Positions 45,059 to 53,706 of a DNA stretch of 64,000 nt are shown here, in pieces. The position numbers and the translations under genes are program-made. The stretch comes from CAVPDG01 sp963702535 (lineage in GTDB: Bacteria > Chloroflexota > Anaerolineae > Anaerolineales > UBA4823). The DNA lies in contig CAVPDG010000025.1 in the NCBI GenBank assembly GCA_963702535.1, positions 62,001 through 126,000 of the forward strand, written 5' to 3'. Within the stretch, counting starts at the first letter, position 1. Every line of letters starts with the position of its first letter. The notes under the pieces were generated by a model that did no database searches, was not told the origin of the DNA, and was given only the letters and a program-made list of their open reading frames with translations.

Positions 45059-45847
45059 ATGATCTACCTGTCTAGAGATCCACGCATTAACGAGATCCGC
45101 GCCCGCCAGGACCGGCGATGCTACGGCATGGGCTTGGGCATCCTGATCCTGGATGACGTTTACCCCGGCTTCCCGGGAGACGTGCGCAACGCCAGCGGTT
45201 ACCCCTTCCCGATCCAGTACGAGATCGTCGAAGGCGTCGATATTCGCAAGCTCGTCGTCGACGAAGATAAATCCCCTTGCCTGGAGCCTATCCTGCTGGC
45301 GGCGCGCAAGCTAGAAAGGATGGGCTGCCGTGCGATTGCAGGGGAGTGCGGCTATTTCGCCTATTTCCAAAGCGAAGTGGCTGCCAGCGTGCGCGTGCCG
45401 GTTTTCCTGTCGAGCCTTCTGCAAGTGCCGCTGGCTCAACAGGTTATCGGAGCAGATCAGGTGGTGGGTATCCTGCTCGCCAATGCCAAGTACCTGACAG
45501 AACGTCACCTGCTCTCCGTTGGCATCCAGCCCGGGACAAACTACATCCTCGGCGGAGCCATGGAAGGCTTGCAGTGCCAGGAGTTCGACCACCTGTGGAC
45601 CAATGAGCTGCGCAGCGATCCGCCAGGCGCCAACTACGAGAAAGCTGAGGCGGAGTTCCTCTCTGCCGCGATCGATTTCTACCTCCAACACCCAGACATG
45701 GGAGCAATGGTTTTGGAATGCACCGGTTTCCCGCCTTTTGCACGCGCCTTGCAGCGCGAGATCGATATCCCGGTCTTCAGTTGGGGAACGCTGCTGGACT
45801 ATGCTTACTCCGTGGTCGTCCACCGCGATTATTATGGGCATGTTTAG
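45059..45847 (+). CDS. Aspartate/glutamate racemase superfamily protein
   Basis: A 262-residue protein of the Asp/Glu/hydantoin racemase superfamily, which uses a pair of cysteines for cofactor-free racemisation. Both candidates are present in AGECGYFAYF (about Cys97) and LECTGFPPF (about Cys221). The N-terminus (YGMGLGILILDDVYPGFPGD) matches a subgroup that often sits in catabolic clusters. It may racemise an amino-acid intermediate so that a stereospecific enzyme can use it. ATG follows GGGGAT. Confidence 0.85.
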   Translation: MIYLSRDPRINEIRARQDRRCYGMGLGILILDDVYPGFPGDVRNASGYPFPIQYEIVEGVDIRKLVVDEDKSPCLEPILLAARKLERMGCRAIAGECGYFAYFQSEVAASVRVPVFLSSLLQVPLAQQVIGADQVVGILLANAKYLTERHLLSVGIQPGTNYILGGAMEGLQCQEFDHLWTNELRSDPPGANYEKAEAEFLSAAIDFYLQHPDMGAMVLECTGFPPFARALQREIDIPVFSWGTLLDYAYSVVVHRDYYGHV

Positions 45848-45856
45848 ATTGGTGCG

Positions 45857-47029
45857 ATGAAAACAAATTATGGAACGATCGTGATCGGGTGTGGAGGCCT
45901 TGGCAGCGCCGCGGCATACTGGCTCTCCCGCCGGGCAAAAGAAGATGTTTTGGTATTGGAACAATTCGAGATCGGACACGTGCGCGGCGCTTCGCAGGAT
46001 CACTCGCGCATCATCCGCCTCAGCTACCGTAGCGCGGAATATACGCGCCTGACGCCGCATACCTTTCTCGCCTGGAATACGCTTGAAGACGAAACCGGCG
46101 TTAAGGTGGTCAACAAGACAGGTGGTCTGGTCGTGGCGCTGAAAAGCAATCCGTATGCCATCGCCATCCCCGAATACATGCAGGCGATGGATGAGGTGGG
46201 CATCCCCTACGAGCGCCTGGATGGAGCTGAAGTAGTGAAACGCTTCCCCCAGTTCCGCTTCGATGAGGAGGTAGACTGCCTGTACCAGAGCGATACCGGC
46301 ATTGCAGACGCCATCAAGGGCAACGCCGCGCACATCGGTATGGCGCGCCGCTACGGTGCTACCATCTTAGACCGCACGCCCGTGTTGGAGATCCTCCCCT
46401 ATAAAAACGGGGTCGAAGTCGTCACCCATCAGGGGAAATTTACGGCTGAAACACTGGTGCTGACAACCGGCGCCTGGACGGATTCCTTGCTCAGCAAGGT
46501 AGGTATCAAGCTGAACATCACGGTCACCCAGGAGCAGGTGACCTACTTCGCCACGCCGAACCTGCGTGAATTCGCCATCGGCAGATTCCCGGTTTTCATC
46601 TGGGAGGATTCGGAGATGCCGGTATACGGCTTCCCCATCTACGGCGAGGTAGCGACGAAGATTGGCATCGATGCCAGCGGACCTCCGGTCACTGCCAGCA
46701 CGCGCACATTCGAGCCCGATGCGCAGCGCGAGCAGCAGGTCATCGCCTGGATGGAGCGCTTCGTCCCGGGTTTCCTGGGACCCATCCTGTATACCAAGAC
46801 CTGCCTGTACGCCATGCCGCGCGACCGGCGCTTCGTTCTGGATGCCCTGCCCGGTTACCCGCACATCTTCACCTGCGTAGGCGCAGGACATGCCTATAAA
46901 TTTGCCAGCCTATTCGGCAAAATCCTGAGCGAACTGGCGCTGGACGGGCGCACGACTTACCCGATCGAACCCTTCCGTATCGACCGCCCTGCCATCACCG
47001 ATCCAGATTACCCGGCGCAATTCCGATAA
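45857..47029 (+). CDS. FAD-dependent N-methyl amino acid oxidase (sarcosine oxidase-like)
   Basis: A 390-residue flavoenzyme of the monomeric sarcosine oxidase/N-methyltryptophan oxidase (SoxA/SolA) family. It oxidises N-methyl amino acids to the amino acid, formaldehyde and hydrogen peroxide. The dinucleotide motif is TIVIGCGGLGSAAAYWL followed by VLEQFEIGH. GASQDHSRIIRLSY is the family's substrate/FAD segment. Cys316 in YTKTCLYAMP is at the position of the cysteine that carries covalent FAD in monomeric sarcosine oxidase (Cys315). This enzyme fits the removal of the last N-methyl group after MttB-type demethylation. Confidence 0.92.
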   Translation: MKTNYGTIVIGCGGLGSAAAYWLSRRAKEDVLVLEQFEIGHVRGASQDHSRIIRLSYRSAEYTRLTPHTFLAWNTLEDETGVKVVNKTGGLVVALKSNPYAIAIPEYMQAMDEVGIPYERLDGAEVVKRFPQFRFDEEVDCLYQSDTGIADAIKGNAAHIGMARRYGATILDRTPVLEILPYKNGVEVVTHQGKFTAETLVLTTGAWTDSLLSKVGIKLNITVTQEQVTYFATPNLREFAIGRFPVFIWEDSEMPVYGFPIYGEVATKIGIDASGPPVTASTRTFEPDAQREQQVIAWMERFVPGFLGPILYTKTCLYAMPRDRRFVLDALPGYPHIFTCVGAGHAYKFASLFGKILSELALDGRTTYPIEPFRIDRPAITDPDYPAQFR

Positions 47030-47043
47030 AAGAGGACGATTTA

Positions 47044-48582
47044 ATGGACAACCCACGCACCGACCGGCGCTCCAGGCTGCGCGAAGAACGCGGCGCATCC
47101 CCTTTGCTTCGCCTGCCCTTCCGGCAGCTTCGCAATCCTCTCAAACCGGTGGAAATCCTGGACGAGGAGCAGATCGAGCAGCTACACCAGGCGGCGATGC
47201 ACATCCTGGAGAACACGGGCATCGCCATGATGGACGACGAGGCGCTAACAATCTGGGAGCGCGCCGGCGCCAGTGTGGACAAGGATAGCCAGCGCGTGCG
47301 GTTGGACCGTGGACTGGTGATGGAAGCCGTCGCCAAGGCGCCGCCATCCTTCACCTGGCGGGCACGCAACCCGCAGCGGGATAACTTCGTGGGCGAGAAC
47401 TCGATCACATTGGCGCCTCACGGTGGTATGGTCTACGTCTCGGACCTGGACGACGGGCGGCGGCGGGGCACACTGAAAGATTACGAGACCCTGGTACGGC
47501 TCTCACACGCATGCAATGTCATCCATTACAACGGCGGCGAGCTGGTGGCGTTGAATGACATCGATCCCTCCATCCGCCATCTAATCCGCCTGTATACCGA
47601 TTTTCAACTGACCGACAAAGCCTTGATCGAGGCCGCTCACGGGCGGGTGATCCCGCTGGACAGCTTTAATATGGCAAAGATGGTCTTCGGGGAAGATATC
47701 ACCTCCCGCCCGGTGCTGGGGGGCGTGATCAACGTCAGCAGCCCATTGCGCTACGATGGGCGTATGCTCGGTGGGTTGCTAACGTACGCCCGCCACGGAC
47801 AGGTCAATATCATCACACCCTTCATCCTGGCAGGCGCCATGAGCCCGGTGACGATCGCGGCAGCCCTTGCGCAACAAAATGCCGAGGTGCTGGCAGGCAT
47901 CGCCTTGAGCCAGCTGGTCAAGCCTGGCGCGCCGGTGATTTACGGCGGCTTCACCACCAACGTCGATATGAAATCAGGCAGCCCGGCATTCGGTACACCG
48001 GAAGGCGCCTGGGCGCTGCTGGTGGGAGCGCAGCTAGCGCGCCATTATCAGCTACCTTACCGGGGAAGCGGCGGGTTGAACTCCGCCAAGATACCCGATG
48101 CTCAGTCCGCGTACGAGAGCCTGTGGACGATGTGGCCGGCGATGTTAGCGCATACCAACTTTATCTTGCACTCAGCCGGCTGGCTGGAAGGGGGCATGAC
48201 GGTCTCCCTGGAAAAATATGTGATCGATGCCGAGATGCTGGCTATGTTCTATCATTTCATGAGCGGATTTGAGATCAACGCCGAAACCCTGGCATTGGAT
48301 AGCATCAATGAAGTGGGTCCGGGTGGGCACCACTTTGGCACACTACATACCATGCAACGCTTCAGCACAGCCTTTTTCCAGCCATCCTTGGGGGATAACC
48401 TGGGTTACGAAGTTTGGGAGAGCGCCGGGAGCTGGGACGCCGCCCGACGCGCCAACGCCGTCTGGAAAGAAATGCTGGCAGGTTACGAGCAGCCCCCGCT
48501 CGACCCGGACATCCGGGAAGAGCTGGAAGCGTATGTCAACCGGCGCACCAAAGAGCTGGCAGGCAAGAACCTGTACGATTGA
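47044..48582 (+). CDS. MttB-family methyltransferase 2 (non-pyrrolysine)
   Basis: A 512-residue second MttB homologue with an N-terminal extension of about 40 residues rich in arginine. Family segments include IEQLHQAAMHILENTGIAMM, ALAQQNAEVLAGIALSQLVK, GAPVIYGGFTTNVDMKSGSP and LHSAGWLEGGMTVSLEKYVID. It resembles the mainstream MttB-like group more closely than the copy at 38 kb. No internal amber codon is present. Two different demethylases suggest two successive methyl transfers or two substrates. It is the last gene of the cluster; the MFS gene converges 6 bases away. Confidence 0.92.
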   Translation: MDNPRTDRRSRLREERGASPLLRLPFRQLRNPLKPVEILDEEQIEQLHQAAMHILENTGIAMMDDEALTIWERAGASVDKDSQRVRLDRGLVMEAVAKAPPSFTWRARNPQRDNFVGENSITLAPHGGMVYVSDLDDGRRRGTLKDYETLVRLSHACNVIHYNGGELVALNDIDPSIRHLIRLYTDFQLTDKALIEAAHGRVIPLDSFNMAKMVFGEDITSRPVLGGVINVSSPLRYDGRMLGGLLTYARHGQVNIITPFILAGAMSPVTIAAALAQQNAEVLAGIALSQLVKPGAPVIYGGFTTNVDMKSGSPAFGTPEGAWALLVGAQLARHYQLPYRGSGGLNSAKIPDAQSAYESLWTMWPAMLAHTNFILHSAGWLEGGMTVSLEKYVIDAEMLAMFYHFMSGFEINAETLALDSINEVGPGGHHFGTLHTMQRFSTAFFQPSLGDNLGYEVWESAGSWDAARRANAVWKEMLAGYEQPPLDPDIREELEAYVNRRTKELAGKNLYD

Positions 48583-48588
48583 AGCAAA

Positions 48589-49788
48589 CTAGTCCACCGC
48601 AGCCGGTAACTGTTCCACCTCTGTCGCCGCGCTGGACTGGGAAAGCTTGAGCGTGGACAGAAAAAAACCGGCCAGCATAACCGCTCCGCCGGTCAGGTAG
48701 GGCAGGTTGATACCGCTGTCAAACGCAAAACCAGCCCACAACGGTCCAACAATGCGCCCCAGGCTCATAAACGAGTTGTTCAAGCCCATGGCGATCCCCT
48801 GCCCGCCCGTGGCGCGCTTGGAAATCAGCGACGAGACAGTCGGGGTAAGCATGGCATTGCTCGTTACAAAATAGGACACCGTAAGCCAAACTTGCAAGTT
48901 CGTCTGCGCCAAAACCATCAGGATAAAGCCGATGGCGGTGTTCATGAACGCCAGCCGGATGATGATCACCTCGCCAAAGCGGCGCGTGAGCGGGCCGACC
49001 AGGAAGCCCTGGATAACAGCCGAGATGATCCCCACCATCGTCAGGATCGTCCCCACCTGCTGGGGACCGTAACCGTACTTGCGGGCTGCATATAACCCGA
49101 AAACCCCTTCGAAGTTGGTCAGACCAAAACTGAGCAGAAAAGACAGGATGAAGAGGATACCCAGTGGTCCTGCCAGCGCCTGCCAGAGCACGGAGAGCTG
49201 GGGTCCGGTAATCTTGCGCGTGGCAGATTTTTGGAGCAAAGATTCGGGCAGGATGAGCAAGATGAGCACAAAAGCCAGGACCGATAGCGCGCCTGCCAGG
49301 ATGAAGGGGATGGAGAGCGAGCTGCCGGCCAGCCAGCCTCCCAGCCCGGGTCCCAGAACCATCCCGATGCCCATGGCAGCGCCGATAATGCCCATGCCGC
49401 CACCGCGGTTCTCTTCGGAGGTGCTATCGCCGATGTATGCCATGGCGGTGGGCAGCGTAGCGGAGGACAACATTCCAGCCAGAGCGCGCGCGGCGAACAA
49501 CATCCACAGCTCGCTGGATAAACCCATCAAGATCATCGCTAGCGCGTTCCCGATCACGCCGAGTAATAAAACTGGCTTACGCCCATAGTAATCAGAGAGG
49601 CTCCCCCATACGGGTGCAAACAGGAACTGCATAATGCCATACGTCGCCATGAGCATGCCCAGGGCGCTGCCGCCCGCGCCGAAGGTCTCGATGTAGAACG
49701 GCATGATCGGGATGACCATGCCAAAGCCGAGCATGACAACGACCATGGTAAAGAAGAGGATACTGAGATTGCGTCGATTAGATGCCAT
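48589..49788 (-). CDS. MFS transporter, drug-exporter type
   Basis: A 399-residue major facilitator with twelve predicted helices. The loop 2-3 motif is GSLSDYYGRKPVLLLG and motif C-like GMVLGPGLGGWLAG indicates the drug:proton antiporter (TetA-like) group. The N-terminus reads SILFFTMVVVMLGFGMVIPIMPF. It is divergent from a TetR regulator 256 bases away and is the likely target of that regulator, the classic TetR/efflux arrangement. A role in export of toxic compounds is inferred. Confidence 0.9.
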   Translation of the reverse strand: MASNRRNLSILFFTMVVVMLGFGMVIPIMPFYIETFGAGGSALGMLMATYGIMQFLFAPVWGSLSDYYGRKPVLLLGVIGNALAMILMGLSSELWMLFAARALAGMLSSATLPTAMAYIGDSTSEENRGGGMGIIGAAMGIGMVLGPGLGGWLAGSSLSIPFILAGALSVLAFVLILLILPESLLQKSATRKITGPQLSVLWQALAGPLGILFILSFLLSFGLTNFEGVFGLYAARKYGYGPQQVGTILTMVGIISAVIQGFLVGPLTRRFGEVIIIRLAFMNTAIGFILMVLAQTNLQVWLTVSYFVTSNAMLTPTVSSLISKRATGGQGIAMGLNNSFMSLGRIVGPLWAGFAFDSGINLPYLTGGAVMLAGFFLSTLKLSQSSAATEVEQLPAAVD

Positions 49789-49860
49789 GGGAAATATTTT
49801 CCTGAAATAAATCCTGGCAAGTTTAGCACAATATCAACGGCTTGACAGAAATGTCTTGAC

Positions 49861-49898
49861 GGCTCATTGGGATTTACCGTAATAATTTCGGGATTTGG
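49861..49898 (+). repeat. Dispersed intergenic repeat, copy 1
   Basis: Starts GGCTCATTGGGATTTACCGT and is matched by a second copy at 59900-59937 with one deleted base and a few substitutions. Both copies are in intergenic DNA on the plus strand. No coding capacity or transposase is associated. Confidence 0.5.
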
Positions 49899-49972
49899 AG
49901 GTGTGAATGCAGCTACACCGCCTCTACACACCTCAATCCGGATACTTCCACGGATATTCCTGCTGAACATCC

Positions 49973-50000
49973 TTGACAGATTGAATAATCGCGCTATAAT
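49973..50000 (+). promoter_or_regulatory. Consensus sigma70 promoter of the tetR gene
   Basis: TTGACA at 49973-49978 and TATAAT at 49995-50000, both perfect, with a 16-base spacer. Transcription should begin near 50007, inside the palindrome that follows. The start codon is at 50045 with AGGAG before it. Confidence 0.8.
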
Positions 50001-50015
50001 GTAAACACTGTTTAC
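50001..50015. promoter_or_regulatory. Perfect 15-bp palindromic operator
   Basis: GTAAACACTGTTTAC is perfectly symmetric around its central base and directly abuts the -10 box, covering the expected start of transcription. The form is typical of TetR/AcrR operators. Autorepression of the adjacent tetR is the natural inference; the divergent MFS gene could be controlled as well. Confidence 0.7.
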
Positions 50016-50044
50016 TAATATATACATATATTACATAGGAGAAC

Positions 50045-50734
50045 ATGAAACATTCCAGACGTGAACGATTACACGAGGCAACCTGCGAGGAGATCAAGAC
50101 AGTTGCCTGGAGACAAATCGCCGAGTATGGCGCAGCAGCGCTTTCCCTGCGGGCGATCGCCAGGGAGATGGACATGACCGCCCCTGCCCTTTACCGCTAT
50201 TACCAGGACCGGGATGCGCTGGTTACCGCCCTGATCGTTGACGCATACACCTCCCTGGGGGATTTACAGATGGCTTCGCTCAAGGACTTGCCCCCGCAGG
50301 ATCATCCAGGGCGGTTGCGGGCAACCGGGCTGGCGTACCGGCAATGGGCACTCGTTTATCCCCAGCGCTACCTGCTCATCTTTGGCACGCCTTTGCCAGG
50401 TTACCACGCCCCGCTAGAAATCACACAACCCGTGGCAGCGCGCTCGCTGAGACCCCTCATCGATGTCCTGGACTCCGCCTTGAAAGCTGGCATCCTCAAG
50501 CAAGAAAAACCACCTGTGTTGTCTCCACTGCTGCGCACGCAGCTCGAGGAATGGGCATCTTTGCAGCCGGTGGATGATGTATACGTCTTATACCTCGCCC
50601 TGGTCATCTGGAGCCGTGTGCATGGGCTGGTAATGATCGAGATCAGCAACCAGTACCCGCCCTCCGTCCAGGAAACGGGCGAGATTTTCAAACGTGAAAT
50701 TGAGATGATCTTGAATGACTATCTGGAGAATTAG
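50045..50734 (+). CDS. TetR/AcrR-family regulator (WHG-type C-terminus)
   Basis: A 229-residue repressor. The helix-turn-helix at about 12-58 includes IAEYGAAALSLRAIAREMDM and APALYRYYQDRDAL. The C-terminal domain (YRQWALVYPQRYLLIFGTPLPGY) matches the WHG group of TetR ligand domains. It is preceded by a consensus promoter and a palindromic operator. The epimerase gene starts 4 bases after its stop, so the repressor and that enzyme are co-transcribed. Confidence 0.92.
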   Translation: MKHSRRERLHEATCEEIKTVAWRQIAEYGAAALSLRAIAREMDMTAPALYRYYQDRDALVTALIVDAYTSLGDLQMASLKDLPPQDHPGRLRATGLAYRQWALVYPQRYLLIFGTPLPGYHAPLEITQPVAARSLRPLIDVLDSALKAGILKQEKPPVLSPLLRTQLEEWASLQPVDDVYVLYLALVIWSRVHGLVMIEISNQYPPSVQETGEIFKREIEMILNDYLEN

Positions 50735-50737
50735 AAA

Positions 50738-51702
50738 ATGAGTGCTTCTGAAATACACGTGATCTTCGGCAGTGGACCGCTGGGTCAAGCGGTGATGAGA
50801 GAGCTGGTGCGGCAGGGCAAGCAGGTGCGGCTGGTCAACCGTTCCGGGAAGGCGCCAGTAAACGGACATGCAGGTATTGAGGTCATGGCTGGCGATGCTT
50901 ACAATCTCGATTTCACCCGCCAGGCATGCCAGGGAGCGACAGTGGTGTACCAGTGCGCTCAACCACCTTACCACGAATGGGTGGAGAAGTTCCCGCCTTT
51001 GCAGCAAAGCATCCTCGAAGGGGCTGCCAGCGCCGGAGCTAAATTCATCGTCGCTGAGAATTTATATATGTACGGGGAGGTCGATAGTCCGATCCATGAA
51101 GGGCTGCCGTACAACGCCAAAACACGCAAAGGCAAGGTGCGCGGCGAGATGGCGCAAGCCCTGCTGGCAGCCCACCGGAGCGGTAAAGTCAAGGCAGCCA
51201 GCGCGCGGGCTCAGACTTCTACGGTCCCCAGGTGCTGGATTCGACGCTTGGCGAGCGAGCGATCCTGCCTGCCCTGCACGGCAAGAGCGCCTCGCTTACC
51301 GGTCAGCTCGACCTGCCGCATACCTACACTTACATTGATGACTTCGGCAAGGCGATGGTCATCCTGGGCGAGCGTGACGAAGCTCTTGGACAGGCATGGC
51401 ACGTGCCCAACCCGCCCACCCTCACTCAGCGCCAATTGATGGGCTTGATCTTCGCGGAGATTGGAGCTCCCCCAAAAATGAGCGGCATGGGCAGGGTGAT
51501 GATGTCCATCGGCGGGCTGTTCGTACCCGCTGCTCGCGAGACAGTCGAGATGATGTACGAGTTCGAAAAGCCCTTTGTTGTGAATGACAAGAAGTTCAAA
51601 CAAGCTTTCGGCGATATTGCCACCTCACACCAGCAGGCAGTAAGAGAGACCGTGGCATGGTACCGGGAACATCGCAACGGCAACAGCCATTCCGGAAATT
51701 AA
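50738..51702 (+). CDS. NAD-dependent epimerase/NmrA-like oxidoreductase, one frameshift
   Basis: Extended-SDR-type Rossmann protein of about 320 residues. The N-terminal motif is HVIFGSGPLGQAVMREL, followed by VRLVNRSGK, VYQCAQPPYHEW and FIVAENLYMYG. Near 51200 the frame shifts; the remainder reads GSDFYGPQVLDSTLGERAIL through TYIDDFGKAM to the stop at 51702. Substrate is unknown; similar proteins are often linked with TetR regulators. It is co-transcribed with the repressor and ends before a strong terminator. Confidence 0.83.
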
Positions 51703-51729
51703 AAGAACAGTACTGTAGAGCGCAGGAAA

Positions 51730-51770
51730 AAACGGGTGGAGAAGTGCTCATTTCTCCACCCGTTTCTATT
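51730..51770 (+). terminator. Rho-independent terminator
   Basis: A perfect 14-base stem (arms 51730-51743 and 51752-51765, AAACGGGTGGAGAA type) with an 8-base loop, followed by CTATTTT. It closes the tetR-epimerase unit. Confidence 0.85.
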
Positions 51771-51859
51771 TTGAATAAAACAAACGAGTGAAAAACTGGA
51801 GTTTGCTATACAATATATCTGGCAATGAGCGATACTGTGACGCTACAGGAGGTTTATTT

Positions 51860-52552
51860 ATGGCTGAGATCAGTAAGATCCGGGTGCTCCTGGTAGATGA
51901 CCACGCCGTAGTCCGCCAGGGCTTGCGCACCTTCCTGGAGCTGCAAGATGGCGGCGAGTCATTGCCCATCGAGATCGTCGGTGAAGCGGCTAATGGCAGG
52001 GAAGCCATCGAGCAAGCCCGGGCATGCCAGCCCGATGTCGTCTTGCTCGACTTGATGATGCCCGAGATGGGCGGCCTCGAAGCCACGCCGCATATCTTGC
52101 AAGTTTGCCCTACCACCCGTGTGCTCATCCTGACCAGTTTTGGCGAGGAAGATAGTGTCATCCCGGCGCTAAAAGCCGGCGCGCAGGGATACCTGCTCAA
52201 AGACATCGCCCCCGATGAGCTGGCGCAGGCGGTGCGTGAGGCGTACCGCGGGCGCGTCCAGCTCCATCCTGAGGTAGCCAAGAAGCTGGTCTCCGCCGTC
52301 ACGGCCCGGGAGGAACCCCTGGCGGCAAAACCAAAAGCCGCCGGACTGGAGGAGCTGACCGGGCGGGAGATCGAGGTCCTCCGGCTGATCGCTGCCGGGA
52401 AGAGCAACCACGAGATCGCTGAGGAGCTGATCATCAGCGAGAAAACGGTGAAGACGCATGTCAGCAATATCTTCAGCAAGCTCCACCTGGAAGACCGCAC
52501 GCAGGCAGCGATCTACGCGCTGAAGCACGGCTTAGGTAACGACGAATCCTGA
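51860..52552 (+). CDS. NarL/LuxR-family response regulator
   Basis: A 230-residue two-component regulator. The receiver domain (about 6-130) starts IRVLLVDDHAVVRQGL, with the phosphorylated Asp64 in VVLLDLMMPEMGG and the Lys in YLLKDIAPDEL. The GerE-type helix-turn-helix (about 165-225) reads LTGREIEVLRLIAAGKSNHE and EKTVKTHVSNIFSKL. AGGAGG fixes ATG 51860 rather than the in-frame ATG at 51788. Its stop overlaps the start of the cognate kinase by one base. Confidence 0.95.
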   Translation: MAEISKIRVLLVDDHAVVRQGLRTFLELQDGGESLPIEIVGEAANGREAIEQARACQPDVVLLDLMMPEMGGLEATPHILQVCPTTRVLILTSFGEEDSVIPALKAGAQGYLLKDIAPDELAQAVREAYRGRVQLHPEVAKKLVSAVTAREEPLAAKPKAAGLEELTGREIEVLRLIAAGKSNHEIAEELIISEKTVKTHVSNIFSKLHLEDRTQAAIYALKHGLGNDES

Positions 52553-53706
52553 TGGGCGCCGTCGGTAGTTACCTGATCCTGGCAGCCGTCAGCCTGCGCA
52601 CGCTCTTGCAGCTAGAAGGACTGCCAAACCAGGGCAGGATTCTCACCTGGCTAATCCCGTATACGCTCCTGCTGGTAGCTGAACCCTGGCTGACCGCTCG
52701 CCTGCGCAAACGCACTGTCTGGTACGCGCCTCTTTACATGATCGTCCAGATCCTGCTGGTGCGGGAGCTCTTACTCGTCCCGCCCCACCAGGATACTTTT
52801 CTGGCGCTCTTCATCCCGCTGGCACTGCAAGCCGTTCAGCTCTTTGGGCGGCGGATCGGATTCATCTGGATTGGCGCCTTTCCGCTGGCAACCATCGCAT
52901 TCTTAATCGACGAACCGGATATCAGCAATTTCATTATGGTTATTGCCTTTGAAGGGATGTGCTTCCTGGTGGGAGGCTACGCTCACTTGATCCAGGTTAC
53001 AGAGGAAGCGAACCGTGAGAACCAGCGCATGGCTGTCAGGCTGGAAGGCGCCAACCAGCAACTTCAAGCTTATGCTGATCAAGCGGTTGCCCTGGCGACG
53101 GAACGAGAACGCTTCCGCCTGGCGCGCGATCTGCACGATTCTGTCACGCAGACCATTTTCTCCATGAACCTGACCGTGCAAACAGCCCGCCTGCTCATGG
53201 AAAAAGACCCCAGCCGGGTGAGCGCCCAGCTCGAGCGCCTGCTGGAGCTGGCGCAAAGCGCCATGCACGAAATCCACATCCTGGTAGCACAGCTCAAACC
53301 CGGTCCCACCGAGACAATGGGGTTGGTCGACAGGCTGAACCGGCTGTTTTCTGAGCAGCGCCGGTTGAACCAAATGGAAATCAGCTTCGAAAAAATCGGC
53401 GAAAGGGAGCTGGACGAGGCAACAACCCGCGGTTTGTGTCGCATTGTGCAGGAGGCGCTCACCAATGTGGCCAAGCACTCGGGGACGAACCGGGCTACCG
53501 TCCGTTTAGATCTATCTACGCAGCCGGCGTTCCTTGAGGTCGAGGACCAGGGAAGCGGATTTGACGCGAGCTCTATCCACTCGCAGGCTGGACACCTGGG
53601 TTTGACCGCCATGGCAGAGCAAGCGAGTGAGATCGGTTGGCGGTTATCGATCCATTCGCAACCGGGCAATGGCGCCCGGTTACATATCGAAGAAATTAAC
53701 CAGTGA
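52552..53706 (+). CDS. NarX-type sensor histidine kinase
   Basis: A 384-residue membrane kinase, the partner of the regulator just upstream. Residues 1-145 contain four to five hydrophobic segments. A coiled coil leads into the HisKA_3 dimerisation domain with the phospho-accepting His195 in RDLHDSVTQTIFSMNL. The HATPase domain carries the N box in VQEALTNVAKHSGTNRATV and the G box in EDQGSGFD and GHLGLTAM. Signal unknown. The next gene overlaps it by 4 bases. Confidence 0.94.
   Translation: MGAVGSYLILAAVSLRTLLQLEGLPNQGRILTWLIPYTLLLVAEPWLTARLRKRTVWYAPLYMIVQILLVRELLLVPPHQDTFLALFIPLALQAVQLFGRRIGFIWIGAFPLATIAFLIDEPDISNFIMVIAFEGMCFLVGGYAHLIQVTEEANRENQRMAVRLEGANQQLQAYADQAVALATERERFRLARDLHDSVTQTIFSMNLTVQTARLLMEKDPSRVSAQLERLLELAQSAMHEIHILVAQLKPGPTETMGLVDRLNRLFSEQRRLNQMEISFEKIGERELDEATTRGLCRIVQEALTNVAKHSGTNRATVRLDLSTQPAFLEVEDQGSGFDASSIHSQAGHLGLTAMAEQASEIGWRLSIHSQPGNGARLHIEEINQ

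Noticed and set aside
37879..48582. Possible pyrrolysine-containing trimethylamine methyltransferases
   Set aside because: Both MttB homologues read through without any in-frame TAG, and no pyl genes are visible, so they belong to the non-pyrrolysine branch.
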